This document shows positions 5,905-6,877 of a DNA stretch of 6,877 nucleotides, in pieces. The notes under the pieces were generated by a model. It had not been told where the DNA came from. It did not search any database and saw only the letters and a list, made by a program, of their open reading frames with translations. Both the position numbers and the translations under genes were made by a program. Each line of letters opens with the position of its first letter. Positions within the stretch are counted from its first letter, which is position 1. The stretch covers positions 1 through 6,877 of the forward strand of contig DAOUYX010000083.1 in the NCBI GenBank assembly GCA_030665925.1, read 5' to 3'. Source of the DNA: Methanosarcinales archaeon. GTDB lineage: Archaea; Halobacteriota; Syntropharchaeia; Alkanophagales; Methanospirareceae.

Positions 5905-6407
5905 ATAGCCATTAACACCCCGATTATCGTCTTACTATCCTTTATCTCACCAGTTTTTATCTTTGCATGTACCTCCTTTAACTCCACATATTGTATCGGT
6001 AATTCCGCTTCGGCATCAGAAACTTTCTCCAGTCCACTTGCTGTAAAAATGTGAATTATCTCGCTGCTATAACCCGGAGAAGGATAATATGCCGTCAGTT
6101 TATCCCATTTCGAAGCGCTAAAACCGGTCTCCTCGATTAGTTCCCGCTTGGCGCATTCCTCGGGTGATTCACCTTCTTCAAGTGTGCCTGCGGGTATCTC
6201 TAACGTTTTACGTCCAACTGCTGCTCTGTATTGCTCCACCACCAAGAGTTTTTCGTTTATCAACGGAACAATAGCTGCCGCACCGGGATGAACGAGAATT
6301 TCTCGTAGTTTTGTCCTTCCATTGGGTAATGAAACGGTATCCGCCCGTAACTGAACAACTTTTCCTTTGTACAGTTGCTTACTCTCGATAGTTTTCTCTT
6401 CGTTCAT
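5901..6407 (-). CDS. Nudix hydrolase, ADP-ribose pyrophosphatase-like
   Basis: This 168-residue protein probably hydrolyses ADP-ribose or a related nucleoside diphosphate derivative. The Nudix box is complete at residues 74-96: G74, E80, R88-E89-L90, E92-E93, G95, matching G-x5-E-x7-REU-x-EE-x-GU. The upstream LREILVHPGAAAIVPL (34-49) and the LLVVEQYR strand with TLEIPAGT (68-75) are typical of the ADP-ribose pyrophosphatase branch. The chosen start is ATG 6407 (MNEEKTIESKQLYKGK), where family similarity begins. The same frame stays open a further 113 codons upstream, but that part is transposase remnant DNA and not a Nudix domain. No Shine-Dalgarno is seen before ATG 6407; CTTTCC precedes it. 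The stop overlaps purQ by four bases. The substrate within the family is not certain. Confidence 0.87.
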   Translation of the reverse strand: MNEEKTIESKQLYKGKVVQLRADTVSLPNGRTKLREILVHPGAAAIVPLINEKLLVVEQYRAAVGRKTLEIPAGTLEEGESPEECAKRELIEETGFSASKWDKLTAYYPSPGYSSEIIHIFTASGLEKVSDAEAELPIQYVELKEVHAKIKTGEIKDSKTIIGVLMAI

Positions 6408-6448
6408 AGGAAAGTATTTGGGTGGAAAGTACTTAAATTGATGCTGCT

Positions 6449-6770
6449 TCTTTTGGTGACCTGTGTCACACGTTTTCCTGCCTTGAATTCGACTGCTACG
6501 AATATGTTTGCCGTGTCGTGTTTCAAACCCTTCCTTCTTCCTCATCTCTTCCGTGAGCAACGTGAGCGACCATCTCTTGCTTCCATCAGGCGATTTAGTG
6601 CATGCCTGCGCTATGATTTCCGCCTCGTGCCTTTCAGTGTATTTTCTTGGCTGACTGGGTCTTGGTTTATCTGTCAGAGCGCTTTGGATACCTTCTTCAC
6701 GGTATCGCTTCTTTATTCTCCAAACAGTGTTCTTGTCAACATCCAAGTATTCGGAAGTTATTAAGATATC
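6449..6770 (-). pseudogene. IS630-family transposase remnant, internally deleted and frameshifted
   Basis: Two pieces of a transposase lie side by side in different frames. The first (about 6770-6526) reads EYLDVDKNTVWRIKKRYREE and on through GSKRWSLTLLTEEMRKKEGF, which is the N-terminal helix-turn-helix and linker of IS630-type transposases. The second (about 6523-6449), one frame over, reads HDTANIFVAVEFKAGKRVTQ followed by VTKR, which resembles the middle of the DDE catalytic domain. The DNA that should lie between them, including the first catalytic Asp, is missing, and so are the N-terminal start (a TAA interrupts the frame at 6779) and the C-terminal end. It cannot encode a working enzyme. 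It ends about 40 bases before the Nudix start and may have displaced the native promoter region. Confidence 0.72.
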
Positions 6771-6792
6771 CCAAAATTAAGTTGACGAGACA

Positions 6793-6876
6793 CTACCATA
6801 TTCGCGCAGCGGTTCTCGCCAGCTCCTCGGCATCTTTTGCATCTCGCAGCATGGTTTCATCCAGCAGTAAATATGC
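6793..6876 (-). CDS. Possible C-terminal end of an unidentified protein (5' end outside window)
   Basis: From the window edge a minus-strand frame reads AYLLLDETMLRDAKDAEELA followed by RTAARIW and TAG at 6795-6793. The helical, Ala/Glu/Arg-rich composition looks coding, and the opposite strand gives only a Ser/Ala-rich shadow. Twenty-seven open codons can easily occur by chance, so this is weak. I do not recognise the family. The stop TAG is followed by GTGTCTCGTCAAC and then the transposase remnant, so the original C-terminus may have been lost to insertion at a TA. Confidence 0.35.
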   Translation of the reverse strand, partial: AYLLLDETMLRDAKDAEELARTAARIW

Positions 6877-6877
6877 G

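Noticed and set aside
6375..6764. 129-codon plus-strand frame opposite the transposase remnant
   Set aside because: Its sequence mirrors the minus-strand IS630 HTH and DDE pieces, which have clear family resemblance; the plus-strand product does not.

Overview
The window looks archaeal. It encodes a ribosomal protein S3Ae (eS1) and a beta-CASP nuclease of the archaeal CPSF2 type, both known from archaea and eukaryotes but not as ordinary bacterial genes. It also has long PurQ, GGAGGTG-type ribosome sites and TATA-like elements. A methanogen- or ANME-1-like euryarchaeal lineage fits the gene style, but the sequence alone does not prove it.

Layout. Positions 1-468 (+) hold the C-terminal third of an MFS transporter cut by the window edge. 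Positions 469-1177 are an AT-rich, gene-poor stretch with short direct repeats, a 15-nt degenerate repeat unit and several hairpins. Positions 1178-2602 (+) encode an exported or membrane-anchored TPR-repeat protein. It is followed at 2676-2825 by a 49-residue single-pass membrane protein. The two genes are preceded by nearly identical 24-nt ribosome-binding cassettes. A stem-loop plus T-run at 2870-2910 ends this pair, and a long imperfect inverted repeat with 10-nt periodicity fills 2944-3034.

From there everything is on the minus strand. Read 5' to 3' it runs: an unidentified gene end (6793-6876), a scrambled IS630-family transposase remnant (about 6449-6770), a Nudix ADP-ribose pyrophosphatase-like gene (5901-6407), purQ (5041-5904, sharing an ATGA with the Nudix gene), rps3ae (4395-4976) and the aCPSF2-like ribonuclease (3090-4355). 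The last four form a compact run joining nucleotide metabolism, the ribosome and RNA turnover.

Points deserving a second look are the TPR/small-membrane-protein pair with duplicated initiation cassette, the apparent CTG start (or lesion) of rps3ae, the internally deleted transposase fused by chance in frame to the Nudix gene, and the structured intergenic repeats. No CRISPR array, tRNA or rRNA was seen. I did not find clear evidence of a new defence or catalytic system.
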